Of a stretch of 41,889 bases of DNA, positions 24,515-32,300 are shown piece after piece (the first letter of the stretch is position 1; every line of letters starts with the position of its first letter). This stretch comes from Treponema sp. GTDB taxonomy: Bacteria > Spirochaetota > Spirochaetia > Treponematales > Treponemataceae. Both the position numbers and the translations under genes were made by a program. Location of the stretch: assembly GCA_018385315.1 (NCBI GenBank), contig JAHAZJ010000073.1:1-41889 (forward strand), written 5' to 3'. Under the pieces are notes generated by a model. The model was given only the letters and a program-made list of their open reading frames with translations. It had not been told where the DNA came from and made no database searches.

Positions 24515-24543
24515 TTGACAATCCCCCTTAAAGTGTGTATATC
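24515..24543 (+). promoter_or_regulatory. Promoter of the ABC transporter/GntR operon
   Basis: TTGACA (24515-24520), 17 bp, TATATC (24538-24543). The -10 box lies inside the palindrome at 24523-24565, as expected for a repressor-controlled promoter. The predicted start is near 24550. Confidence 0.55.
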
Positions 24544-24565
24544 TAATATATACACTTCAAGGGGG
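24523..24565. promoter_or_regulatory. 43-bp palindromic operator of the YtrA-type operon
   Basis: The outer arms are CCCCCTT (24523-24529) and AAGGGGG (24559-24565). The inner arms are AAGTGTGTATA (24531-24541) and TATATACACTT (24547-24557), with one mismatch and a 5-nt centre. The inner TGTGTATA/TATACACT part resembles GntR YtrA-subfamily operators and covers the -10 box. The outer right arm doubles as the ribosome site. The GntR gene at the end of the operon is the likely ligand, giving autoregulation. Confidence 0.7.
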
Positions 24566-24569
24566 ATAT

Positions 24570-25409
24570 ATGTATTCACTCAAAATTGAAAATCTTTCTA
24601 AAACATATCCAAAATTCAAACTGGATAATGTTAGTTTCTTTCTAGAACCTGGCTATATTATGGGCTTTATTGGTCGTAATGGTGCTGGTAAAACAACAAC
24701 TCTTAAATCAATGTTAAAATTTGTTCATCCTGATTCAGGAAAAGTGGAAATCAATGGTTATGATATTGAAAAAGAAGAATTCGCCGTAAAAAATTCCATT
24801 GGTTTTGTTTCTGGCCTTGACGGTTTTTATAACTCAAAAAAAATAAAAACAGTAACAGATGTTACAAAAAAGTTTTTTCCAAACTGGGACGATGAACTTT
24901 ATCACAATCTTTTACAGAAGTTTAATCTTGATGAAACAAAACTGATAAAATCTCTTTCTGCCGGTATGAAAGTAAAATATCAGATTGCACTTGCCATGAG
25001 CCATGATGCAAAACTTTTAATTCTAGATGAACCAACTTCCGGATTAGATCCAGTAAGCCGTGATGAATTGGTTGTTCTTTTTCAAGATTATGTTGCAGAT
25101 GGTGAACATTCTATTTTATTTTCAACCCATGTTACTTCAGATTTAGACAAATGTGCTGATTACGTAACTTACATTAAACAAGGAAAAATTATTGAAAGTT
25201 CTGACATTGTAAGTTTTAAAGAAAAATATCTTTTGGTCTCTGGCAAAACTGATGATTTAACAGATGCATTAAAAGAAAAAATAATTGGTTTCCATGCTCA
25301 CAATTTTGGTTTCGAAGGCATGATTCTTGCATCAGATAAAGAATCCTTCCAAAATTGCGAAATAGTAAAACCAAATCTTGAAGATATTATGATTCATTGT
25401 GAACGCTAA
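24570..25409 (+). CDS. ABC transporter ATP-binding protein (YtrB-like)
   Basis: A 279-aa ABC ATPase. Motifs: Walker A GFIGRNGAGKTTTLKSMLKF (from about residue 32), a divergent Q-loop segment GFVSGLDGFYNSKK, signature LSAGMKVKYQIALAMSHDAK, Walker B LLILDEPTSGLDP and H-loop FSTHVTSD. The last 70 residues form a small extra domain common in BcrA/YtrB-type exporters. It heads an operon with a permease (15 nt on) and a YtrA-type GntR regulator, an organisation often linked in other bacteria to cell-envelope stress or antibiotic export; the transported substrate is unknown. Start ATG 24570 follows AAGGGGGAT. Confidence 0.9.
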   Translation: MYSLKIENLSKTYPKFKLDNVSFFLEPGYIMGFIGRNGAGKTTTLKSMLKFVHPDSGKVEINGYDIEKEEFAVKNSIGFVSGLDGFYNSKKIKTVTDVTKKFFPNWDDELYHNLLQKFNLDETKLIKSLSAGMKVKYQIALAMSHDAKLLILDEPTSGLDPVSRDELVVLFQDYVADGEHSILFSTHVTSDLDKCADYVTYIKQGKIIESSDIVSFKEKYLLVSGKTDDLTDALKEKIIGFHAHNFGFEGMILASDKESFQNCEIVKPNLEDIMIHCER

Positions 25410-25424
25410 CAGGAGGTGTAATAT

Positions 25425-26084
25425 ATGAAACAGTTTTTAAATAAAGAATTTAAGCTTTGTCTTGCACCAATTAATTATGTATATATGAGTTTTGCAATAA
25501 TGACATTAATTCCAGCATATCCTCGTTATGTACCATTCTATTTTTTCTGTGTCAGCATTCTGCACTTGTTCAACAATGCCATGCTGAATAAAGACCTTGA
25601 ATACTCTATGATTTTGCCAATCCTTAAAAAGGATATTGTAAAATCTCGTTGTCTTTTAGTAGCAGTTTATGAACTGATTTGTACTTTATTATCTATTCCT
25701 TTTTCCTACCTTTTTACATTGATTATGCCAACTGGTAATGATGCCGGAATTGAAGGTAACGTGGCTTTCTATGGCCTTGTTTTGATTCTTTTTTCCGTTT
25801 TCAATTTCATATTCTTTACAAGCTACTATAAAAAAGCATATAAAACAGGAGTTTCATTTGTCAAAGCAACAATAGCCTTTTGGATTATATTTATGATATT
25901 AGAATTTCCAATCTGGACAAAAAATGTTTTCAACATTCCTTTCTTTTTGATGTTAGACAGCACAGATTTTGCCTGCCAGATTCGTCAGCTTCCACTTTTA
26001 GCTGCAGGAATAATAATTTATTTTTTAGGCTGGCTTGTAACTTATAAAATGTCAGCTAAACGCTTTGAAAAAGTAGACTTGTAA
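25425..26084 (+). CDS. ABC-2 type membrane permease subunit
   Basis: A 219-aa membrane protein with about six hydrophobic segments and basic loops. The N-terminal motif LLNKEFKLCLAP-like start (MKQFLNKEFKLCLAPINYVY), NKDLEYSMILPILKKDIVKSR and the final YKMSAKRFEKVDL are typical of short ABC-2 permeases paired with YtrB/BcrA ATPases. It has a very strong ribosome site (AGGAGGTG) and lies 15 nt after the ATPase gene. It likely dimerises and forms the transport path for the ATPase. Substrate unknown. Confidence 0.85.
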   Translation: MKQFLNKEFKLCLAPINYVYMSFAIMTLIPAYPRYVPFYFFCVSILHLFNNAMLNKDLEYSMILPILKKDIVKSRCLLVAVYELICTLLSIPFSYLFTLIMPTGNDAGIEGNVAFYGLVLILFSVFNFIFFTSYYKKAYKTGVSFVKATIAFWIIFMILEFPIWTKNVFNIPFFLMLDSTDFACQIRQLPLLAAGIIIYFLGWLVTYKMSAKRFEKVDL

Positions 26085-26089
26085 TTTTT

Positions 26090-26455
26090 ATGGATATAGT
26101 TCTAAACCAGGCTTCAGACATTCCAATCTATTCTCAAATCTATAATCAGATTAGTTCTCAGATTATGAATGGAACACTGCAGCCTGGAACTAAGTTACCT
26201 GGCATTCGTCAGGTAGCAAATGAATTAAGAATTTCTGTCATTCCAGTAAAAATGGCCTGGGAAGAATTAGATAAAAATGGATTTATAAAAACTGTTACTG
26301 GCAGTGGTACCTTTGTTAATAATCTTCCATCCCAGGAAATTGAATCAAAGTTAAATGAAAAAGCCGAAACCCTTGTTCTTAAAACCTGCAAAGAGGCCAA
26401 AGAATCAGGAATTTCGGCTGATACTTTAATCGATTTAATTAGAAAACTCTACTAA
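26090..26455 (+). CDS. GntR family transcriptional regulator, YtrA subfamily
   Basis: A 121-aa repressor-type protein. An N-terminal winged helix-turn-helix (about residues 10-77: PIYSQIYNQISSQIMNGTLQ, LPGIRQVANELRISVIPVKMAWEELDKNGFI, GSGTFV) is followed by only about 45 residues, the short helical dimerisation tail that defines the YtrA subfamily. It is the last gene of the ABC operon, 5 nt after the permease, with no separate Shine-Dalgarno, so translation is probably coupled. It most likely binds the 43-bp palindrome at the operon promoter. Its stop codon is 3 nt from the convergent PPIase gene. Confidence 0.92.
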   Translation: MDIVLNQASDIPIYSQIYNQISSQIMNGTLQPGTKLPGIRQVANELRISVIPVKMAWEELDKNGFIKTVTGSGTFVNNLPSQEIESKLNEKAETLVLKTCKEAKESGISADTLIDLIRKLY

Positions 26456-26458
26456 ATC

Positions 26459-27508
26459 TTATTTAACCAAAGTTACATTGAAACAAATATAAGAGTTACC
26501 AGGAATTCCTGCCTGTGGAATACCATATGCACCATAAGCTAACTCTGGTGGAATAACCATCTTTCTTGTTTCACCAATTTTCATTTCTGCAACCATTTCA
26601 TCAAAACCAGGAATCATATCTCCGGCACCAACATTAAATTCAAGTGGTTCGTGTCCCTGTGGATGGAATTTTTGAGAAGCATCAAATACTTGTCCGTCTG
26701 GAAGATATCCAACATATTCACAAGTTACTTTTTTTCCTTTACCAATTACAGAACCCTTTCCTTCTTCCATAATCTGGTAATAAACACCACTTGCAGATTT
26801 TGTACAGCCTTCAATTAATTTTTTCCAAGCTGCTTCTTTTTTTGCCTTTGATTTTGCTTCTACTTCTGCATTCAATCTGTCAAAATCAGCCTGTGTAGCA
26901 GTGAATTTTTCAGCATCTGCACCCTGACGAATAATTTTTACAGATTTAATAACATCATTTGTTTTCATTTTATTTACAATTTCCTGCCCAGTTACAACTT
27001 CACCAAAAATTGTATGTTTTCCTGTAAGCCATTCTGTTGGAACAATTGTAATAAAGAACTGACTTCCATTTGTATTTGCACCAGAGTTTGCCATAGCAAG
27101 TTTTCCTGGAACATCAAATTTCAAATCATCAACAAATTCATCTGCAAATTGATATCCTGGACCACCAGTACCATTTCCAGCAGGATCACCACCCTGAATC
27201 ATAAAGTTCTGGTTATCACCATTTGCAATACTGATTACACGATGAAATTTTAAACCATCATAAAAAAGTTTTCCTTTTGCAGCATCCAATGTACCTTCTG
27301 CAAGACCAACAAAGTTTGTTACTGTTAAAGGTGTTTTGTCATAATACAATTTCAAACAAATTTCACCTTTACTAGTATCCATAATTGCAAAGATACCTTC
27401 TTTACCTTCAATAGCTTTCATTGCTTTACTCCCAGGATTACATGCGATACTTGAAAGAACAAATAATCCGAACATTAATCCAATAATAATTTTTTTCATT
27501 TTTCTCAC
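26459..27508 (-). CDS. Dual-domain peptidyl-prolyl isomerase lipoprotein (cyclophilin plus FKBP)
   Basis: A 349-aa lipoprotein; signal peptide ends LFVLSSIAC with Cys23 as lipid site, so it works in the periplasm or on the surface. Residues about 40-195 are a cyclophilin (FHRVISIANGDNQNFMIQGGDP, GKLAMANSGANTNGSQFFIT, WLTGKHTIFGEV). A charged helical linker follows (about 200-235), then an FKBP domain (GKKVTCEYVGYLPDGQVFDAS, PGFDEMVAEMKIGETRKMVIPPELAYG, IPGNSYICFNVTLVK). Both catalyse proline isomerisation during protein folding. This cyclophilin-FKBP order is the dual-family immunophilin type I recall being described from treponemes. Start GTG 27508 has AAGGA at good spacing; ATG 27499 is the alternative. 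Confidence 0.9.
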   Translation of the reverse strand: MRKMKKIIIGLMFGLFVLSSIACNPGSKAMKAIEGKEGIFAIMDTSKGEICLKLYYDKTPLTVTNFVGLAEGTLDAAKGKLFYDGLKFHRVISIANGDNQNFMIQGGDPAGNGTGGPGYQFADEFVDDLKFDVPGKLAMANSGANTNGSQFFITIVPTEWLTGKHTIFGEVVTGQEIVNKMKTNDVIKSVKIIRQGADAEKFTATQADFDRLNAEVEAKSKAKKEAAWKKLIEGCTKSASGVYYQIMEEGKGSVIGKGKKVTCEYVGYLPDGQVFDASQKFHPQGHEPLEFNVGAGDMIPGFDEMVAEMKIGETRKMVIPPELAYGAYGIPQAGIPGNSYICFNVTLVK

Positions 27509-27518
27509 TTTTAATTCC

Positions 27519-28319
27519 TTAGAATTGTTTTAAAAACCATTCATGAACAGCATTCATTCTTGCTACCATGGAATCAGTTACAAGATTCTTAATGCCGGGA
27601 ACCTTGTTTGCATTTACATCTGTACTTAAATAAAGCAAAATGCTATCTCCACAATCAATTACAAGAACATTAATTTTAAGCTGACCTTTATTTATTCCAG
27701 TTATTGGACCAACACCAATTGAATCTGTGTTGTTGAACACTGCATACATCATGTCTGCTTTTTGGCTATATTCCAATTTATATCTTGTAATACCAAAGCT
27801 GGCATCATCCTGCAAACAATAAATCACTTTTCCATCTGCACTGCCTTCAATATTATCTGCAATTGCAGTTTTACTATCTGGACTTGAAATAGTATATGCC
27901 TTTTTATACAAAGTCTTATACTTTTTACGAGTATTAGAATAGTAAGTCATTCCCTGCATCTTAGAAATAGAACGCAATACTCTGGAAACATCATTCATAT
28001 CTATTACATCATCAGAAGAATTACTTTGTTTTTTAAGTTCATCTTTTGAAACATAATATAGACCTTCAAAAACAAATGGAAAATCTTTATTACCTTTTAT
28101 AATACGATTTCCATTTATTTTTGAATCATAAACTGTACTTGGAAGAAGGACATAATCATCTTTTCCTTCTTCATGAATTATTTCAACCTGACCATCTTTT
28201 AAAAGTTGATCTAAATACTTTGCTGGAACAAGCTTTTTTACATCATTTGTCTGTGAAAAAACATTCACTCCAGCTGCAATTAAAATTGCTGAACAAATTA
28301 TGCTTTTGAATAATTTCAT
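27519..28319 (-). CDS. Secreted protein of unknown function
   Basis: A 266-aa protein with a cleavable signal peptide (MKLFKSIICSAILIAAGVNVFSQ, cut probably after FSQ), so it is exported. No catalytic motif is evident. The body is mixed alpha/beta with segments such as YVLLPSTVYDSKINGNRI, FPFVFEGLYYVSKDEL, RSISKMQGMTYYSNTRKKYKTLYKKAY and INVLVIDCGDSILLYLSTDVNA. It may belong to the DUF6675 family of spirochaetes, but I am not sure of that. It lies between jag and the PPIase with short gaps (13 and 10 nt), so it is the penultimate gene of the long rpmH operon. A link to envelope protein folding is only contextual. Confidence 0.75.
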   Translation of the reverse strand: MKLFKSIICSAILIAAGVNVFSQTNDVKKLVPAKYLDQLLKDGQVEIIHEEGKDDYVLLPSTVYDSKINGNRIIKGNKDFPFVFEGLYYVSKDELKKQSNSSDDVIDMNDVSRVLRSISKMQGMTYYSNTRKKYKTLYKKAYTISSPDSKTAIADNIEGSADGKVIYCLQDDASFGITRYKLEYSQKADMMYAVFNNTDSIGVGPITGINKGQLKINVLVIDCGDSILLYLSTDVNANKVPGIKNLVTDSMVARMNAVHEWFLKQF

Positions 28320-28332
28320 TTTCCTTTTACCT

Positions 28333-29034
28333 CTAGCGAATACCTTTATATAAAACTCTTACCTGTTTATATAAACCATCACCTTCGCTTTTGGTTTCAA
28401 CATCTGGAATATCATTTAAAGTTGTATGAATTAATCTTCGTTCAAACGGATTCATTGGTTCAAGAAGAATAGAATTTTTTGAAGAGCGAACTTTGTCAGC
28501 TGTTGTATAAGCAAGACGAACTAAAGATTCTTCTCTGCGAATTCTATAATTTTCTGTATCAAGAATAACTCTTACTTCTTCATGGCCAAGACGTCCTGCA
28601 TAAATATTTGCAAGAAGTTGAAGTGCATCAAGGTTCTTTCCTTTACGTCCAATAAGGATAGAAGAATTATTTGAATCAAGTTTAATTCCAAGCTTCTTAT
28701 CTTCTCTGTATGAAACAGATACTTTTACGGTATATCCCATTTTTTCAATAACAGCAGTAATGAATTCTATCAATTTCTGTTCAAATTCATCCTGTGGAAG
28801 AGGATTTGCAACCATTCTTGTAAAATTTTCTTCGTGATCTTTATTTTCTCTATGGAATGATGTTTTTTCGTTATCTAATGTGTGAACCTTAATTTTTACA
28901 TAACCTTTTTTAAACAAAGAGTTTTTCTGTGTTTCAAGAATTTCAACATCAAATTGATCTCTTTCAAGATTTAATTCGTTTGCAGCCAACTCTATGGCTT
29001 CTTTTTCTGTTTTTCCTTCAAATTCGTATGTCAT
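28333..29034 (-). CDS. jag: Jag/KhpB (EloR) RNA-binding protein
   Basis: A 233-aa cytoplasmic RNA-binding protein with three parts: the Jag_N domain (MTYEFEGKTEKEAIELAANELNL and KKGYVKIKV), a KH domain (VKVSVSYREDKKLGIKLDSNNSSILIGRKGKNLDALQLLANIY) and a C-terminal R3H domain (ESLVRLAYTTADKVRSSKNSILLEPMNPFERRLIHTTLND). In other bacteria KhpB works with KhpA in post-transcriptional control of cell elongation. It lies 17 nt downstream of yidC, the usual place. Confidence 0.93.
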   Translation of the reverse strand: MTYEFEGKTEKEAIELAANELNLERDQFDVEILETQKNSLFKKGYVKIKVHTLDNEKTSFHRENKDHEENFTRMVANPLPQDEFEQKLIEFITAVIEKMGYTVKVSVSYREDKKLGIKLDSNNSSILIGRKGKNLDALQLLANIYAGRLGHEEVRVILDTENYRIRREESLVRLAYTTADKVRSSKNSILLEPMNPFERRLIHTTLNDIPDVETKSEGDGLYKQVRVLYKGIR

Positions 29035-29051
29035 TTTCTTACCTCGTAAAA

Positions 29052-30830
29052 TTATTTCTTTTTACCACTTTTTGCAGGAACTGCTTTTTTGTTTGCCATT
29101 TCGCTTCTTTTTTCTTTCATTATTTTATTAATAATAATCTGCTGTACAATCTGTAAAATGTTACTTGTAAGCCAGTAAAGTAAAAGTCCAGATGGAGCAT
29201 TATAGAAAATAAAGAAGAATAACAATGGCATACCGTATGTCATAAACTTCATTGAAGCGGCATTCTGTCCACCCATTCCCGAATTCTGTGTTATTTTTCC
29301 TGAAAGAAGCTGTGTTGCTACATAAATTACAGGAAGAATACGGATATGACTTACACCGAGGAATGTGGAAATAACAGGAATATCTTTTTTCAAAGCATAA
29401 ACACTATCACCTGTTGAAAGATCTGGAATCCATCCTTTGATAAAGCTTGCACCACGGAATTCAAAGTAATTATTAAAAAGATTATACATAGCAAACAGGA
29501 TGAGGAACTGGAAAATCAAAGGAAGACATCCACTTGCCGGATTATAATGAGCTTCCTGATATATTTTTGCCATTTCAGCCTGCTGTTTCTGCTGATCATT
29601 TGCATATTTTTTCTGAATTGCCTGAATTTTTGGCTGCAATTCCTGCATTTTAAGAGTTCCCAAAGACTGTTTCTTTGAAAGTGGGAACAAAATAATCTTA
29701 AGAATGAGAGTAAGAAGTATGATACAAACACCCCAGTTTTTGAAAGGAATGTGTAATATTTCAAGACACCATTTTAAGATTGTTTCCAGCCAACTAAGCC
29801 AACCAGATGACTGTAAGCTTTCAGAAAGTTTATAACCAGAAAGTCTCCAGTAATTGTTATCTGATACATTATAAATCTGAAGATCTTTTTCATTTCTTGG
29901 ACCAAAATACATAAAATATGTATCCTGAACATCTTTTCCAACAAATGCTTTTCTTTCAATCATTGCCTGTGCATTTGCATAATCATCAATTTCAATTTTT
30001 GTAGAATATGCGGCATTTTTAATTATGGTACTGTCGGCAGGTACAATTAATTCAATAAAGTATTTACTTGCAATACCACCCCACATAATATCTTTATCCC
30101 AATGTTTAAATGCACCATCTGTAAGAATCGGCTTCTTTGCTTTTTTACCGTTAAATGCAATAAACTGACGGTTTTCATATTTGTTCTGTTTGCGATTAAA
30201 ATGTGGACCAATCTGAGGTGAAGTACGAATTGTATAAGCTACACCATTTGAATCAAGACCTGAGCCTGATTCATCGTGAATAAGTACATCTAATCTAAAC
30301 ATATACTCATCTGGTGTGAATGTATATTTTTTACCAAATGTTACTTTTCTGTTATTTACTATTACATCTTTTGTAAACAAATATGTGTAATCATCAATTT
30401 TCTTAATGTCAAAAATACCATTAATAATATTGTTTTCTGCTGTTCCTAAAGAAATAGCACAAGTTCTGTTTACATCTGTAATATTATCTGAAAGCTGAAC
30501 TCCTTTTCCTGTTTCATAATCCTTATGAGTTTCAGGATCCAAAGTATAACTGATAATATCAGCACCTTTATTTGTAATTACAATTTCTGCTTTATTTGTT
30601 TTGATTGTAATTTTTTCTTCCTGTTTTACTTCTTCAATTTCAGCAACCTGCTCTGTTCCAAGTACAGCAGAAAGATCTTCTACTTTGTTTGTTGTATTTT
30701 CTGATTTTTGTGCTTCAACAGTTTGCTGTGCAGAAGCCTCCTGCTTTACGGCTTTTGGAGTAAAGAAAATACCACTTACTACAATTACCAATATGGACAA
30801 TACAATTGCCCAGACAGTGTTCTTATCCAT
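29052..30830 (-). CDS. yidC: Membrane protein insertase YidC
   Basis: A 592-aa Oxa1-superfamily insertase that puts proteins into the inner membrane with or without SecYEG. It has an N-terminal membrane anchor (about residues 7-25), a large periplasmic P1 domain (about 60-340) as in outer-membrane bacteria, then five core helices (KNWGVCIILLTLILKIILFPLSKKQ; ASGCLPLIFQFLILFAMYNLF; MTYGMPLLFFFIFYNAPSGLLLYWLTSN) with the conserved hydrophilic-groove arginine not pinpointed here. The basic C-terminal tail (KKAVPAKSGKKK) may contact ribosomes. It is the fourth gene of the rpmH operon, 24 nt after yidD. Confidence 0.96.
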   Translation of the reverse strand: MDKNTVWAIVLSILVIVVSGIFFTPKAVKQEASAQQTVEAQKSENTTNKVEDLSAVLGTEQVAEIEEVKQEEKITIKTNKAEIVITNKGADIISYTLDPETHKDYETGKGVQLSDNITDVNRTCAISLGTAENNIINGIFDIKKIDDYTYLFTKDVIVNNRKVTFGKKYTFTPDEYMFRLDVLIHDESGSGLDSNGVAYTIRTSPQIGPHFNRKQNKYENRQFIAFNGKKAKKPILTDGAFKHWDKDIMWGGIASKYFIELIVPADSTIIKNAAYSTKIEIDDYANAQAMIERKAFVGKDVQDTYFMYFGPRNEKDLQIYNVSDNNYWRLSGYKLSESLQSSGWLSWLETILKWCLEILHIPFKNWGVCIILLTLILKIILFPLSKKQSLGTLKMQELQPKIQAIQKKYANDQQKQQAEMAKIYQEAHYNPASGCLPLIFQFLILFAMYNLFNNYFEFRGASFIKGWIPDLSTGDSVYALKKDIPVISTFLGVSHIRILPVIYVATQLLSGKITQNSGMGGQNAASMKFMTYGMPLLFFFIFYNAPSGLLLYWLTSNILQIVQQIIINKIMKEKRSEMANKKAVPAKSGKKK

Positions 30831-30854
30831 TTTTTTCTCCCATTTTTAGATATT

Positions 30855-31118
30855 TCATGGAACTGGATCGTATCCACCTTCATGAAAAGGATTGCATTTT
30901 AATATTCGTTTAATTGAGAGAAAAAGGCCCTTTACTGGTCCATATTTTTTTATTGCTTCTAAAGCGTAGGCAGAACAACTAGGTGTGAATCTGCAACAAG
31001 ATCTATGCAAAGGAGAAATACAAATTTGGTAAGCGCGAATAAGAAAGCAGAAAAATTTTATAAAAAAAGTTTTGATTATAAAAACTATCTTTTTAAAAAT
31101 AATTTTATCCTCACTCAT
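30855..31118 (-). CDS. yidD: Membrane protein insertion efficiency factor YidD
   Basis: An 87-aa protein with an N-terminal amphipathic/hydrophobic segment and the family core [36 protein letters not shown], ending in [16 protein letters not shown]. The Cys-rich [10 protein letters not shown] block is diagnostic. It aids YidC-dependent insertion. It sits between rnpA and yidC as in most bacteria, 11 nt after rnpA. Confidence 0.95.
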   Translation of the reverse strand: MSEDKIIFKKIVFIIKTFFIKFFCFLIRAYQICISPLHRSCCRFTPSCSAYALEAIKKYGPVKGLFLSIKRILKCNPFHEGGYDPVP

Positions 31119-31129
31119 TCCCGGAACTA

Positions 31130-31495
31130 CTAGTTTTCGTTGAGTAATCCAGCTTTTTTAAACAATAAACGAATTTGATCACATCGCGAGTGGAACGAAT
31201 CATTTCCCGGATAAATTAGAATTAAAAAATCATAACCGGTGTTCAGATGTGATTTTAAAATACGATAGACTTCACGGCTGTATCTTTTTGATAAGTTCCT
31301 TTCAACTGCGTTACCGTATCCGCGAATTAAAGGAAAACCTACTCGGTTAAAACCCAGGTTATTTTCAGAGAAGAATAATTTAGCCCCAGGAATACTTATC
31401 TTTTTTCCTTCTTTAAACAGCTTTTTAAAATCAGCGGGATTTTTTATTCGTTCTTCACGCTTAAAAAATCCCGTTTTAGCTAAGTCTGTTTCCAT
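31130..31495 (-). CDS. rnpA: Ribonuclease P protein component
   Basis: A 121-aa basic protein that supports the RNase P RNA in maturing tRNA 5' ends. The family RNR-type motif appears as [21 protein letters not shown], with the preceding [13 protein letters not shown] strand and the following [10 protein letters not shown] strand. Start ATG 31495 lies only 9 nt after rpmH and its AGGG is very close to the start, so translation is probably coupled to rpmH. Length is normal. Confidence 0.93.
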   Translation of the reverse strand: METDLAKTGFFKREERIKNPADFKKLFKEGKKISIPGAKLFFSENNLGFNRVGFPLIRGYGNAVERNLSKRYSREVYRILKSHLNTGYDFLILIYPGNDSFHSRCDQIRLLFKKAGLLNEN

Positions 31496-31504
31496 CCCTA
31501 ATTA

Positions 31505-31660
31505 TTAGTACTTTTTGTGTTCGTCAGCTACTGATAATTTTGCACGACCCTTAGCTCTTCTTCTAGCGAGAATTTTGCGTCCGCCTTTTGTTGCCATACG
31601 AGCTCTGAATCCGAATTTTCTATTGCGTTTTACTTTACTTGGTTGATATGTACGTTTCAT
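31505..31660 (-). CDS. rpmH: 50S ribosomal protein L34
   Basis: A 51-aa very basic ribosomal protein. The translation starts [20 protein letters not shown] and continues [20 protein letters not shown], the full L34 signature. It ends [11 protein letters not shown]. The ribosome site is AAGGAG before ATG 31660. It heads the rpmH-rnpA-yidD-yidC-jag-secreted protein-PPIase gene string. A 79-nt gap from dciA probably holds its promoter; a candidate is TTTAAA-N17-TACTAT, which is not strong. Confidence 0.97.
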   Translation of the reverse strand: MKRTYQPSKVKRNRKFGFRARMATKGGRKILARRRAKGRAKLSVADEHKKY

Positions 31661-31739
31661 GTACGTGCTCCTTATATATTTAATCTAAAGATTTCAAAAT
31701 AGAATAGTAAGAAAATATATCATGTATTTAAAGAATTGG

Positions 31740-32300
31740 TCAACCTTGTTCACCTGATTCTTTCATACTTTGTTTCATGTCTTCAAATATTTTATTTAGT
31801 TCCGGTGGTAATTTTGACTCTGTGGAAATACCATTTAAAGTATCTTCCTCTGCTGTTTTTTGTGAAAGAAAATTTAATTTTTTTTCATCCTCTTCCCATT
31901 TTTTTGAAAAATCATTTTTTGCCTTTTCCAAAGTATCTTCATAGCTTTCACTTAAATTAACATTTGTTCCGGCAATTCTAAACGCCAGTGTGTTAATAGT
32001 TAAATCTGGAAGAGCCATTTTTAGGCCACGCAAAATAAATTTCTGATAAACTTTAAGATACTGTATCCAGCCAGAATGATCTGTTTCTACAAGGAGTACT
32101 CCGTTTTTCAAATTAATTACCCTTGTATTTGAGGCAAGTCTTTCTCCTATAGGAATACGTTTTTCATCATCTTCATCATCATGGGAAGTACGGATTTTTG
32201 AAACAACATTTCGCCACACATTAATTACTTTTGATTCAGAAGTTGTATTTAATCTGGTAACAAAATCGAACATATTTTTTGTATCAATTACTTCTTTCAA
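31740..32300 (-). CDS. dciA: DciA-like (DUF721) protein, predicted replicative helicase loader/operator
   Basis: A protein of about 186 aa. The N-terminal half carries the DUF721 fold: INVWRNVVSKI, RIPIGERLASNTRVINLKNGVLLVETDHSGWIQYLKVYQKFILRGL and INTLAFRI, a KH-like domain. The rest is acidic and probably disordered (EKAKNDFSKKWEEDEKKLNF). DciA is the helicase-loading partner of DnaB in bacteria lacking DnaC or DnaI, which fits the dnaA-dnaN-recF setting. The gene overlaps recF. The frame is open to GTG 32312, but AAGGTGG sits 8 nt before TTG 32300, so I prefer TTG 32300 (first residues MKEVIDTKNMFDF). A non-ATG start would keep expression low. Confidence 0.8.
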   Translation of the reverse strand: MKEVIDTKNMFDFVTRLNTTSESKVINVWRNVVSKIRTSHDDEDDEKRIPIGERLASNTRVINLKNGVLLVETDHSGWIQYLKVYQKFILRGLKMALPDLTINTLAFRIAGTNVNLSESYEDTLEKAKNDFSKKWEEDEKKLNFLSQKTAEEDTLNGISTESKLPPELNKIFEDMKQSMKESGEQG

